Assembly: GCA_016710685.1 (NCBI GenBank)
Contig: JADJVC010000002.1
Location: 248,001-312,000 of the forward strand
Length of the DNA stretch: 64,000 bases
From: Flavobacteriales bacterium
Lineage (GTDB): Bacteria > Bacteroidota > Bacteroidia > Flavobacteriales_F > PHOS-HE28
Reading direction: 5' to 3'
Under the pieces are notes generated by a model. It had not been told where the DNA came from, did not search any database, and worked only from the letters and a program-made list of their open reading frames with translations. Both the position numbers and the translations under genes were made by a program. Positions 54,646-63,701 of this stretch are shown in pieces (position 1 is the stretch's first letter; every line of letters starts with the position of its first letter).

Positions 54646-56154
54646 ATGCTTTTGATTTTTCTGCCATACCATGGGGAGGTGGTCATAGAGCTATGGGAGT
54701 ATCTCCTAGGCTTGGTTTATGTTATTGTGTTGTACATGTATTTCGGAAGAAAAAAGCGCCAAAAATTGGCACTTCATAGTGAGTATAAATATTATTTGTC
54801 TGGCCTTTGGGTGAAATTATTCGGTGCTTTGTTTTTTACATTGATCTATTTTTACTATTATCCGGGTGGGGATACAACAGCCTATTTTTATTCCGGTGTA
54901 GCCATGAAGCAGATGCTCTTCATGGACCCGGTCGAATACCTTCGACAAGTTGTTTTGGGAGATAATTCCTTGAGAGCCTTGTCGACTTATGCGTCTGAGC
55001 CTTTAATTCCGTATAAATATGTTTTTGTTGACAATAGAACATTTCAAGCATTGAGAATATCCAGTATATTAGCGATATTTACGTTCAATAGCTATTTAAT
55101 TAGCACTTTTATTATTGCGAGCTTGTCATTTTTCGGTATTTGGGCCGGGTACAGGACTTTCGTAAGTTATTTTCCCGAAATATCGGGCCAATTGGCCATT
55201 GCTTTCCTGTTCATGCCCTCTGCGATTTTTTGGGGTTCCGGCATCATGAAGGATACTTTTACTTTCAGTGCGTGTTGTGCGTGGGTATATGCCGTGGATG
55301 AGGTTTTCTTCAAGCGCAGAAATGTGGTGAGCAGAGTTATTTTAATGTTGTTCTGTGCCTTAGTCATGATCCAGGTCAAACCTTATATTTTCATGGTCAT
55401 GTTGCCGGCGACTTTGCTTTGGTTGCTTTACATGCGTGTGGTTCGCATTAGAAACGTTCTGATACGGTTTGTTCTTATTCCAATGATGTCCTTCGCCCTG
55501 ATCTCGTTGTCCATTTTTGTATTGAACAGAATGGGGGACATGCTGGATAAGTTCGCGTTGGACGAAGCCGTGCATAGCATTGAAAACATACAGGGTGATA
55601 TGGTGAATAATGAAGCCTACGGCGATAATAAATTCAACGTGGGCGAATTTGACGGAACATGGCAGGGTGTCATAAGTAAATTTCCGATCGCGACGAATGC
55701 GGCACTGTTCCGTCCGTATTTATGGGAATCGAAGTCGGTGGTAATCGTGCTCAGTGGTTTGGAGAATCTTTTCGTGCTGATCCTAACGATATACGTGTTG
55801 CTTAAAGTCGGCCCGCGTTTCTCACTGCGCTGCATCGTAAGTAACCCGTTGCTTCTTATGTCCATGACATTTGCGATATTATTCGCTTTCACTGTAGGTG
55901 TAAGCACGCCGAACTTCGGTGCGCTGGTCCGATTCAAGATCCCCATGGTGCCATTTTATATGAGCAGCCTGTTCATCATTCTTTTCCTCCATAAGGAACG
56001 CAGGCTTGCCCGGAACAAGGGGGTGCGATTCGATTTAACGAAGTATCGGATGGGACCTGTTCCGGTTCATGCCAATACGAGAGCGATCAAATCTTCAGGT
56101 CGACGATCACCGGCCCGGGGGAAGCCTGGTCATGGACAAGTGGCGCGGGTATGA
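54646..56154 (+). CDS. Multi-pass membrane protein, possibly a polysaccharide polymerase or GT-C enzyme
   Basis: A 502-residue protein with about ten to eleven membrane helices, visibly AT-richer than its neighbours. After the second helix, FYYYPGGDTTAYFYSGVAM recalls the acidic first loop of GT-C enzymes. Later helices include AIAFLFMPSAIFWGSGIMKD and a long extracytoplasmic loop near 320-375 (NIQGDMVNNEAYGDNKFNV), as in Wzy-type polymerases. The low GC suggests transfer, as is common for polymerase genes. The exact class is not secure. Its stop overlaps the next start by 4 nt (ATGA at 56151). Confidence 0.7.
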   Translation: MLLIFLPYHGEVVIELWEYLLGLVYVIVLYMYFGRKKRQKLALHSEYKYYLSGLWVKLFGALFFTLIYFYYYPGGDTTAYFYSGVAMKQMLFMDPVEYLRQVVLGDNSLRALSTYASEPLIPYKYVFVDNRTFQALRISSILAIFTFNSYLISTFIIASLSFFGIWAGYRTFVSYFPEISGQLAIAFLFMPSAIFWGSGIMKDTFTFSACCAWVYAVDEVFFKRRNVVSRVILMLFCALVMIQVKPYIFMVMLPATLLWLLYMRVVRIRNVLIRFVLIPMMSFALISLSIFVLNRMGDMLDKFALDEAVHSIENIQGDMVNNEAYGDNKFNVGEFDGTWQGVISKFPIATNAALFRPYLWESKSVVIVLSGLENLFVLILTIYVLLKVGPRFSLRCIVSNPLLLMSMTFAILFAFTVGVSTPNFGALVRFKIPMVPFYMSSLFIILFLHKERRLARNKGVRFDLTKYRMGPVPVHANTRAIKSSGRRSPARGKPGHGQVARV

Positions 56155-57361
56155 AGCAAGAGGGGGCGCGGCATATTCTTGTAATCACCTATTGGGACCG
56201 GGATGACCCGTTGATCGTCAATTATACCCTGCCCTATCTGCGGATAATACAACGGATTTTGCCAGCAGGCAGTCAGATCCACTTGGTAACGCTGGATAAG
56301 GCTGTACGGCAAGGATTGCGCTCACCTGAGCAAGACGGGATCGTCCATCATCCTTTTCCGTACGTGCCATTCGGTGGTGCTGGGATGCGTATGATGTTAT
56401 CCTTGGTATGGTCATTGAGGGGGATCGTTAGGCGTGAACATATCGACACCATACATGCTTGGTGTACTCCGGCAGGCATGATCGGTTACCTGTTGGCCAT
56501 ATTTACTCGCAAGCCACTGATCATCGATAGCTATGAACCCCATGCGGAGGCCATGGTCGAAAATGGGACTTGGAAACGCAGTGGCTTGGCATTCCGCACG
56601 TTGTTCCGTTTCGAGCGCTGGCAGACCGGCAAAGCCCAAGCTGTGGTAGCGGCTTCGGAGGGCATGCGCGCCTATGCCAAGGAGAAGTACGGGCATGTGC
56701 CCGACATATTTCTGGTTAAACCGGCCTGTGTTGACCTCAAGCGCTTTTCAAGTTCGAACGTGAAGCGTGCGGATCTCCTGCGGTCCTTGGGGCTGGAAGG
56801 GAAAGTGGTGGCTGTTTATGCCGGGAAATTCGGCGGGATCTACTTGGAGCAGGAGGTCTTTGACCTGCTACGGGTAGCACACGACCATTGGGGCGGTCGC
56901 TTGCACGTGCTGTTGCTTACCTCGCACAGCAGGGAGGAACTTCTCCCATTCATGGAGAAGGCCGGTTTGAAGCCGGACATGTTCACCATCCGCTTCGTGC
57001 CGCCTCATGATGTGCCGGACTTGATGGGCTTGGCCGATTGGGCCCTGACGCCGGTAAAGCCGGTGCCGACCAAGCGCTATTGCACGCCGATCAAAGACGG
57101 GGAGTATTGGGCCTTGGGCTTACCGGTGATGATCACGAAGGGAGATCTCCAGATGATTCAGCGCTCATTGAACGGTATGGAATTGGGAGCGTCATCAGTT
57201 CGCTGGACCAAGCCGGTTATGAGCTAGCGGTCAAGGAGATGGACGTCATACTGCAGAGCGGGGATCGGGCACAGTTGTATGGCCGCGTACGGGCAGTGGC
57301 GGAGCGCTATCGAAATTTCGAGATCGCAGAAAGCGTGTATCGAACCTTGTATGGAGGTTAG
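56151..57361 (+). pseudogene. Glycosyltransferase family 4-like (frameshifted near the C-terminus)
   Basis: From ATG 56151: HILVITYWDRDDPLIVNYTL, HAWCTPAGMIGYLLAIF, LIIDSYEPHAEAMVENGTW, VAASEGMRAYAKEKYG, VVAVYAGKFGGIYLEQEVFD and WALTPVKPVPTKRYCTPIKD, a typical two-domain GT-B layout. Near 57155 the frame changes; the continuation DDSALIERYGIGSVISSLDQ, DVILQSGDRAQLYGRV and YRNFEIAESVYRTLYGG is the expected end. Joined length is about 403 residues. Coupled to the preceding membrane protein by a 4-nt overlap. Confidence 0.82.
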
Positions 57362-57371
57362 TTCGGAGATG

Positions 57372-58232
57372 CTACCTTGGTCTTGCCCGTTGCCGCACCC
57401 GGAGAGCATCGATGAAGTGTCCCCGCTTCAACAGGTCGCGCACCATGAAACGGCGCAACCTGTTCCAAGCGTGTTGCAATTGAGTTTCCGACGGCGGCGG
57501 CTTCAATTGTCCCATCCATTTATAGAGTTCCAAGTATCCGGTGTGCCCGTTCAATGGATCACTATTGGCCGAGACATGCCCGGTGCGATAATGAAGTACC
57601 ACACGTGCCGTACTAACGTATAGGCCCTGCCTGCTGATACCGAGGTAGAATGCATGGTCCTCCGAATGGTCCATGTGTTCGGGCATGCGGTACTCATGTC
57701 CTGTCACCCTTTTCACCATCCATGTGTTTCCCGCAAAGGAGGAGCCGTCCATCAGCATCATGGCATCGAACGGGTTACCGTGGTTCCATGGTGAGCGGAC
57801 CCATTTGACCTTGCCGGTGTTTGCATCGAAGGCTTCCATTGCACCGTCCGCAAAGCGTGCTTCAGGATATCTTCGGAAAAGGTCAAGTCGCAGGCGTATG
57901 GAATTCTTTGGCAGTAGGTCATCCGCATCCAAGAAACAGAAGTACGTGCCTTTCATGTGTGCCAGGCCCATGTTTCTGGCGAAAGAGACACCTTTACGCG
58001 GCTCGTCCATAAGAATTATGCGTGGATCGGTGAAACTGGCGGCGATAGCGCGGCTACCGTCAGATGAGCCATTGTCCACAAGAAGTAGTTCCCAATTGTC
58101 CCAGGATTGGTCCAGTACGGATCGGATGCAACCGGCTATGTAAGGCGCGGCATTCAGTAAAGGGACGATTATGGTGACCAAGGGACGTCCAATGGAAAGC
58201 GGCGGGGGGTATGAATTGTGAACGGCGTTCAT
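57372..58232 (-). CDS. Glycosyltransferase family 2
   Basis: A 286-residue GT-A enzyme. LVTIIVPLLNAAPYIAGCI, LLVDNGSSDGSRAIAAS, PRKGVSFARNMGLAH and YFCFLDADDLLPKNSI (DxD-type metal site) define it; the C-terminal part (EDHAFYLGISRQGLY) has the catalytic-base ED motif. Cytoplasmic side of the membrane, sugar unknown. Start ATG 58232 overlaps the upstream flippase stop by 4 nt (ATGA), which excludes the longer frame. Last gene of the minus-strand run. Confidence 0.9.
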   Translation of the reverse strand: MNAVHNSYPPPLSIGRPLVTIIVPLLNAAPYIAGCIRSVLDQSWDNWELLLVDNGSSDGSRAIAASFTDPRIILMDEPRKGVSFARNMGLAHMKGTYFCFLDADDLLPKNSIRLRLDLFRRYPEARFADGAMEAFDANTGKVKWVRSPWNHGNPFDAMMLMDGSSFAGNTWMVKRVTGHEYRMPEHMDHSEDHAFYLGISRQGLYVSTARVVLHYRTGHVSANSDPLNGHTGYLELYKWMGQLKPPPSETQLQHAWNRLRRFMVRDLLKRGHFIDALRVRQRARPR

Positions 58233-59571
58233 TTGGAAGTGAGGAAAGGAAGTCGATCGCTCACCATGGCCCGGATCCGGGTGATATCCGAGGGGCGCAG
58301 GAAAAGCATATCCCCAACAGAGATCTTCATTTTGTACCGTACCACCAAGCAAGGCACCACCAACAATGCAAAATAGGAGATCGAACTGGCAAAAGCCGCG
58401 CCTACTATTCCCCAGCGGGGGATGAGCAGGAGGTCCAACCCGATGGTAAGCACGGCCGCAATGGCAGTGGCGTAAAGGTTGAAGCGGATATAGCCGCCTT
58501 GCACCACCAATAAAGCGATGAGCTTAGACCCGCTTATAAAGACGATGCCCGGCAGCAAGCATTGCAGCGCGATCGCTGCTCCACTGAACGTATTTCCGAA
58601 GAGCAATGGAATGACCCAAGGAGCCACCAACCCCAACATGAGAGACAGTACTGCTACGGAAGTCATGTTCAGCCGCACAATAAACTTGAATTTCTCCAAA
58701 AGGGCCTGGTCCATATTGCCGTACAGATAGGGTTGCACCACGCGCGCGAATGGTTCCGGTATGTAGAAGAAGAGTTGCCCTAGGCCAACGGCTACGGCAT
58801 AAAGGCCCAATTGAGCTGTGCCGGCATAATTGCCCACCACCCAAATGTCGAAACGGTAGTTGATCAAGTTGATGAGGTTGCTGAGGTATCCCACCAGGAC
58901 AAATGCCAAGAACGGGCGCAGCACGGGCCAACTCCATATCGGTATGGGCAGTATGCCGACCACGCGGATGTAAATGGCACACCAGATCATGCTCTGTACC
59001 AGAATGCAACTCAAGGCAACCACCAAAACCAAGGGGAGCACTTGCTCCGGGTCAACCCGATTCCGGAACAGGTAGAGGATGGTGAAGCCCGTAGCGCTAA
59101 GTGCAGCATTGAACACGCTCATGCGGTTGAGCAGGCGGAATTTTTTCATGCCCAGCATGATGCTTCCGATGAACGATGTGAGTTGGCTCAAGAGCACGGT
59201 GAACAACACATAAACCAAGAATGCCCAATGCGTAGCCTCTTTGGGTAAGAAGATCTGGCGCAACCCCGGATTCCAATAGATCACAGCCAAAAGAACAGGA
59301 GTCACGATCAGGTTCAGGCTGATCGCGCTGGCGGTTATCCGGACCATCCGGGCGGGATCGCCTTGGTCCTGGAAGTAAAGTAGGTGATCCCAAAGCCGAG
59401 ATTGAACCCCAAAAGCATGGAGAACAAAACTGTTTGGTTCTGCAGCAATGCATACGCTCCCCGGCCCTCATCACCCAACACGCGGGTCATCAGCGTACTG
59501 GCCACAAAAAACAGGAGCAGGTTGGGCGCCTGGGTCAGGAATGTATAGAATATGCCGCGGTTTAGGCTCAC
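58229..59571 (-). pseudogene. Wzx-type polysaccharide flippase (frameshifted near the N-terminus)
   Basis: Starts MSLNRGIFYTFLTQAPNLLL at 59571, with LMTRVLGDEGRGAYALLQNQ, the conserved LGxxxxGxY start of MOP-type flippases. Near 59345 the frame changes (ITYFTSR..., then MVRITASAISLNLIV). The remaining 370 residues give about ten more helices, ending LVVPCLVVRYKMKISVGDML and PFLTSK. Joined length is about 447 residues, normal for Wzx. It exports lipid-linked repeat units. The second flippase in the window. Confidence 0.86.
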
Positions 59572-59620
59572 GGGTCGGGTGCGTTTATTGGCGGATTGTC
59601 AACTCGATCGTGCAGAGGCG

Positions 59621-60517
59621 TTATCTGGAGGGAGCCAAGTAGTGCTGCATCCAGATCCTATTACGAATGGGTCGGATGATGATCTTGGGGGAACTGAGAA
59701 AAGCCTTAAAAAAGAATGGAAGCGCCCGCAAAGGTCGTTCTGCCAAGAGCCACCAACTCCCCCCAATAGCCCAGTATACATTGGCCATGCACATTCTTCG
59801 GAAACGTGGGTCATTCAAATGCCCCCGCTGACGAGCCTTATTGAACAACCGAAGATGGTCCTTTTGATAGAGGGTGATGTTCTTGCTCATGCTGCCTGGC
59901 AACACACGGTATAGGCTGTAGGCTCCGACGAGGCGGCGATGGCTAAAGCCAGCCGCCAATTGCATGGAAAAATCCTGATCCGCCGCATTCGAGAGGTGTT
60001 CATCGAAAAACACTCCGTTTTCATAGCAGCGTCGATGCACCATCACGTTGCTGCAGGCGCCGGGCACGGCCGGGTCAACGTTGGTCAGGATCGTTGTTAA
60101 CGTGTCGTTATCATTACCCTCAAGCACCTTTCCGGTCGGGTTCAAAAATTCATCACAAAGGGCGATGTCGCTGAAGACCCAGTCCACGCTATTCTCCTTT
60201 AAGCAAGCCAGTTTCATGGCGATATTGCTTGGTATCATGGCGTCATCGGCGTCCAGAAAACTAATGAAAGTTCCTTTCGAAGCGGCCAATCCGGCGTTCC
60301 TCGCCGCACTCACTCCGGCATTCGTTTGGTCTACCACTTTGATCCTGTCGTCCTCAAAGCCATGCGCTATGCGCAGTGTGCCGTCCGTTGATCCGTCATT
60401 TACGATGATCAATTCCCAATCGGCATGGGTTTGGGCCAATACTGAGTTTACCGTTTCACTCAGAAATGATTGGGCATTGTAAGCCGGTATAATGATGGAA
60501 ACTTCCGGTTTCGTCAT
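59621..60517 (-). CDS. Glycosyltransferase family 2
   Basis: A 298-residue GT-A enzyme: VSIIIPAYNAQSFLSETVNS, LIIVNDGSTDGTLRIAHGF, NAGVSAARNAGLAASKGTFI and SFLDADDAMIPSNIAMKL (DxDD metal site); NAADQDFSMQLAAGFSHR contains the catalytic-base acidic pair. A hydrophobic C-terminal region (VYWAIGGSWWLLAERPLRAL) suggests membrane association. ATG 60517 overlaps the previous stop by 4 nt, so it is translationally coupled to the GT4 gene upstream. Confidence 0.92.
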   Translation of the reverse strand: MTKPEVSIIIPAYNAQSFLSETVNSVLAQTHADWELIIVNDGSTDGTLRIAHGFEDDRIKVVDQTNAGVSAARNAGLAASKGTFISFLDADDAMIPSNIAMKLACLKENSVDWVFSDIALCDEFLNPTGKVLEGNDNDTLTTILTNVDPAVPGACSNVMVHRRCYENGVFFDEHLSNAADQDFSMQLAAGFSHRRLVGAYSLYRVLPGSMSKNITLYQKDHLRLFNKARQRGHLNDPRFRRMCMANVYWAIGGSWWLLAERPLRALPFFFKAFLSSPKIIIRPIRNRIWMQHYLAPSR

Positions 60518-61644
60518 TTTTCGCGGGCGAGTGCTTGTCGGTATACCTCCGTAGTGCCTTTCCACATCACCTCAAAGGGGAACATACGCAGGGCCGTTCT
60601 CTTACCCGCTTGGCCTACGGTCCGTGTGTCCAGTTGCAACAAGCGTTCAATTCCATCAGCCAGGGCTTCGCCACTGCGTTCTTCCACAAGGATGCCGTTT
60701 TGGCCATCCTCTATCGCGTCCAAGGCCGCACCTGTCCGGGTGCTTACAACGGGCACTCCGTTCATCATGGCCTCGGCATACACAAGGCCAAAAGGCTCCA
60801 ACACGGCTGCGTGCAGATAGACGTCCATTAAGCCATAAAAGGAAGCCATCTCCGCCCGGTCCACCCAACCGGTGAACACGACTTGTTCCTGCAAGTTGGC
60901 CGCTTGCACCTGCTTTTTGATCTGTGCCTCTTCTTTGCCCGTTCCACAAAACAGAAAGATAGCATCAGGGTGCTTTCGGGTCAGTAAGCGAACGGCTTCG
61001 ACAATGTGACCATAGCCTTTCCAAGGGATGAAACGCGCTACGGTACCGATCACCGGCCGATGCTCGTTGATCCTGAACCGTTTTCGCAGGTCTTCCATGA
61101 CAGTAGGCGATTGCTGGGTGAACCGCTCTGGTGGTATACCATTATGCACTAAACGGAGCTTCTGCTCGGGTGCCCCTTCTTTTGCCAAAAGGAACATCTT
61201 GGATTCATTGGAGATCGTGATCACATCCGTGGATAAACGCGTGATCAGCCGGTCGAACCTCATCCATTTTGGAGTGTGCAGCCAATGATAACCGGTATCC
61301 TGCTTGGTCACAACCCGCACCTTGATGCCAGCCAGCCAGCCTGCCACCATGCCGGGCAAGGAATCATCGAACAGGTTGCAATGCAATACGTCCGGTCGAA
61401 TCTTCCTGAGGAGATTCCACATCTGAGGAAGCGCATTGAGCATGCCGCGCTTGCGGTTATTATCATCATACTTGATCCAATGACATGGAAATCCCAAGGC
61501 TTTCATCTCATCGATCATGGCCGGGCGTTCCGGGTAGAGGATGATGAATGTGTACCTGATATTGCCTTCGCTATGCGCGCGTTCCGCGAACCAGCTCAAG
61601 TAGGGAACACTGGAGTTGTTGGCAAAGGTGTGAAGTACGTGCAT
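60514..61644 (-). CDS. Glycosyltransferase family 4
   Basis: A 376-residue GT-B enzyme. N-terminal half: DVLHCNLFDDSLPGMVAGWL and VVTKQDTGYHWLHTP. C-terminal half: LVHNGIPPERF (linker), VIGTVARFIPWKGYGHIVEA, FLFCGTGKEEAQIKKQV, VVFTGWVDRAEMASFYGLMD and LEPFGLVYAEAMMNGVPVVS, with the EPFG...E pair that binds the nucleotide sugar, then DAIEDGQNGILV. Complete and intact. Acceptor unknown. It is 11 nt after the preceding GT4 gene. Confidence 0.95.
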   Translation of the reverse strand: MHVLHTFANNSSVPYLSWFAERAHSEGNIRYTFIILYPERPAMIDEMKALGFPCHWIKYDDNNRKRGMLNALPQMWNLLRKIRPDVLHCNLFDDSLPGMVAGWLAGIKVRVVTKQDTGYHWLHTPKWMRFDRLITRLSTDVITISNESKMFLLAKEGAPEQKLRLVHNGIPPERFTQQSPTVMEDLRKRFRINEHRPVIGTVARFIPWKGYGHIVEAVRLLTRKHPDAIFLFCGTGKEEAQIKKQVQAANLQEQVVFTGWVDRAEMASFYGLMDVYLHAAVLEPFGLVYAEAMMNGVPVVSTRTGAALDAIEDGQNGILVEERSGEALADGIERLLQLDTRTVGQAGKRTALRMFPFEVMWKGTTEVYRQALAREK

Positions 61645-61655
61645 TCAGGCTCGCT

Positions 61656-62861
61656 CTATTCTCCGTGTGGCTTGCGGATCACTTCATCGTACACTTCAAG
61701 GATCTGGCTCGCGATCACTTCGACTGAATACCGTGAGAAAGCGTCAGCAGCGATAGCATTCCGGTCATAACGTTTATGGGCGGAAAACATGGTCATAATG
61801 GCATCAGCCAGCCGGTGGGGATCACTTGCGGGAACAAGTATCCCATTGTGTTCATTCACCATTTCCGGTATTCCGTTCAGGTCCATTGAGATCACGGGGG
61901 TGCCGCAGGACAGGCTTTCGAGGATCACACAGGGTAGGTTTTCGCTTTTTGTGGGAAGTACGAATACATGGGAACTTTGCATCCATTCAGCCATGGCCGC
62001 CTTGTCCAAGTATCCTGGGAACCGGATATCAAAATCCTTTAATTCATTGGCACATCGTTCACGGATCTGTTCCATGTGCGGCCCGGATCCACCCCAGACC
62101 ACTGAGCACCGCTTCGCCAGCTCTGGGGGAATTAGCTTCATTGCCTCGATGAAAACATCATGGTCTTTCGGAGGTCGCCAGTAAGCGGCCAACATGATCT
62201 GGAACCTGTCCGACGCAGGTGGAGGGCCAGGGACAAAATCGGCAGCCGCGATGTTCGGGATCACCTTGATCTTTTCCCGCGGGACCCCGAAGTTTTTATA
62301 CAGGGTATTGCCTAAGTGTTGCGATACCGGCATTACCTTATGGATCGAGGAGTGGCCGAACCAGGCGCGGATCCGTTTGCGTTCCAGATCCCATTTCCGG
62401 GCAGAAAATTTGTTCATGCCCAAGTTGTAGAAGCTGTTGTGTTCAGAGATCACGACATCAAGCCCTGATTTCTTGGTGAGGAACAAGGCCTGTTCGCTTT
62501 CATCAGTGCGAACATGGATATGCATCAACCGGAGGTTATGAGCACGTTCCATTTTATGAACGACCTTTCCATACGTCCTTCGGATCAGGTAATTGGACAA
62601 GCCGAACCTTCTTAGCCAAGTGTGGATCTTGATTCGATGAACGATGACCCCGTTCTCTTCCGTGCTAAGGACCTGAATGGAAGGCCAAAGTGAGCTACCC
62701 TTGCTTACAATGCCATGCACTACGATCATCTTGTAATGCTCAGCCACCGCCTCCACGTGTTCGCGAATGAATATCCCGCCTACATGCGTTCCTTCCGGCC
62801 ACCAACCGACCACGCATAGAATCGCCTCATCCCGTTTACCCGGATCGGGAATCGAGGTCAT
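61656..62861 (-). CDS. Glycosyltransferase family 4
   Basis: A 401-residue GT-B enzyme. VVGWWPEGTHVGGIFIREHV carries the glycine loop; MHIHVRTDESEQALFL and ISEHNSFYNLGMNKFS lie in the N-domain; VIPNIAAADFVPGPP is the linker; FQIMLAAYWRPPKDHDVFIE, VVWGGSGPHMEQIRE, TKSENLPCVILESLSCGTPV (E-x7-E) and IPEMVNEHNGILVPA form the nucleotide-sugar-binding domain. Intact. The start ATG at 62861 overlaps the methyltransferase stop by 4 nt. Confidence 0.94.
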   Translation of the reverse strand: MTSIPDPGKRDEAILCVVGWWPEGTHVGGIFIREHVEAVAEHYKMIVVHGIVSKGSSLWPSIQVLSTEENGVIVHRIKIHTWLRRFGLSNYLIRRTYGKVVHKMERAHNLRLMHIHVRTDESEQALFLTKKSGLDVVISEHNSFYNLGMNKFSARKWDLERKRIRAWFGHSSIHKVMPVSQHLGNTLYKNFGVPREKIKVIPNIAAADFVPGPPPASDRFQIMLAAYWRPPKDHDVFIEAMKLIPPELAKRCSVVWGGSGPHMEQIRERCANELKDFDIRFPGYLDKAAMAEWMQSSHVFVLPTKSENLPCVILESLSCGTPVISMDLNGIPEMVNEHNGILVPASDPHRLADAIMTMFSAHKRYDRNAIAADAFSRYSVEVIASQILEVYDEVIRKPHGE

Positions 62862-63577
62862 CGGGAAAGGAGCGCCTTTAGCTTGTATTGTGCGCGTTCC
62901 ACTAATGTTTGCGCGCGTTGAGGCACCGATTTGTAGGCACCGGATGGCTTGTGTGTTAACGTAAGTGCCATATAATCCGGCTGATCATTCCAAATGGAAT
63001 GACGTTGGAAGTGGAGGATCGCCAATCCCGCACGGTCTATCTCCGAGGCAAGAGCGGGCAGATGCAAGGGAAGGTCAATTACCTGCAGTAATTCAGGCCG
63101 GTTTTGGTGAAGCCACTCGCAATAGAACGGATCTGGTGAGTGGATCACCACGCGGCCATTGGTCGCTAATTCGCGTTTGATCTGCTTGAACAAAAATGGT
63201 TGGCGTTCGAAAGGAATGTGTTCGAGCACGTCCGGAAGGATGATCATGTCGAAAGGACCGTCCGGTGTTTTTTCAGTGCTATCTCCGGCAACCAACACCA
63301 AATTGGGTCGCTCTCTCAGAAGTTTGCGTGCTTGCTCCACACTGGCTGGACTGAGGTCGGTAGCTGTCAGCCGGCCTTGTGGAACTTCTTTAAGGAGGAG
63401 TCCGGTAAGGGTTCCGATCCCACATCCGATCTCCAGCACATTCATGCCGTCCTTCAGGCCGTGCAGCACAGCAAAGTCACGGATCAAGTGATGACGTTCA
63501 TTGATGCCGGCATTGACTTGCCGACCCACGTACCGATCATAGTAATTCCGGATATCCGCAGTCTCCTTTTTTTCCAT
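62858..63577 (-). CDS. Class I SAM-dependent methyltransferase
   Basis: A 239-residue enzyme. IRNYYDRYVGRQVNAGINER precedes motif I NVLEIGCGIGTLTGLLLKEV, then LTATDLSPASVEQAR, MIILPDVLEHIPFERQPFL (motif II) and RVVIHSPDPFYCEWLH. These match Methyltransf_23/ubiE-like enzymes in glycan loci. The C-terminus is basic (RAQYKLKALLSR). It is the first complete gene of the minus-strand run of seven linked genes (63577 down to 57372). Confidence 0.9.
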   Translation of the reverse strand: MEKKETADIRNYYDRYVGRQVNAGINERHHLIRDFAVLHGLKDGMNVLEIGCGIGTLTGLLLKEVPQGRLTATDLSPASVEQARKLLRERPNLVLVAGDSTEKTPDGPFDMIILPDVLEHIPFERQPFLFKQIKRELATNGRVVIHSPDPFYCEWLHQNRPELLQVIDLPLHLPALASEIDRAGLAILHFQRHSIWNDQPDYMALTLTHKPSGAYKSVPQRAQTLVERAQYKLKALLSR

Positions 63578-63701
63578 CTCGCCGGCAAACTATGAGTTGC
63601 CGCATTGTTACATGTCAAACTGGTCCAGGTATAGTGCCAAAGTGATCACGATCCGGGACTTCAAAGGTACTACAGGTTCGGAACTCGGTCAGCTTTGGGG
63701 G
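63578..63701. other. Intergenic region before the methyltransferase gene
   Basis: 124 bases between the partial glycosyltransferase and the methyltransferase. No clear terminator or TAnnTTTG promoter was found, so the run could be part of a longer operon. Confidence 0.35.
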
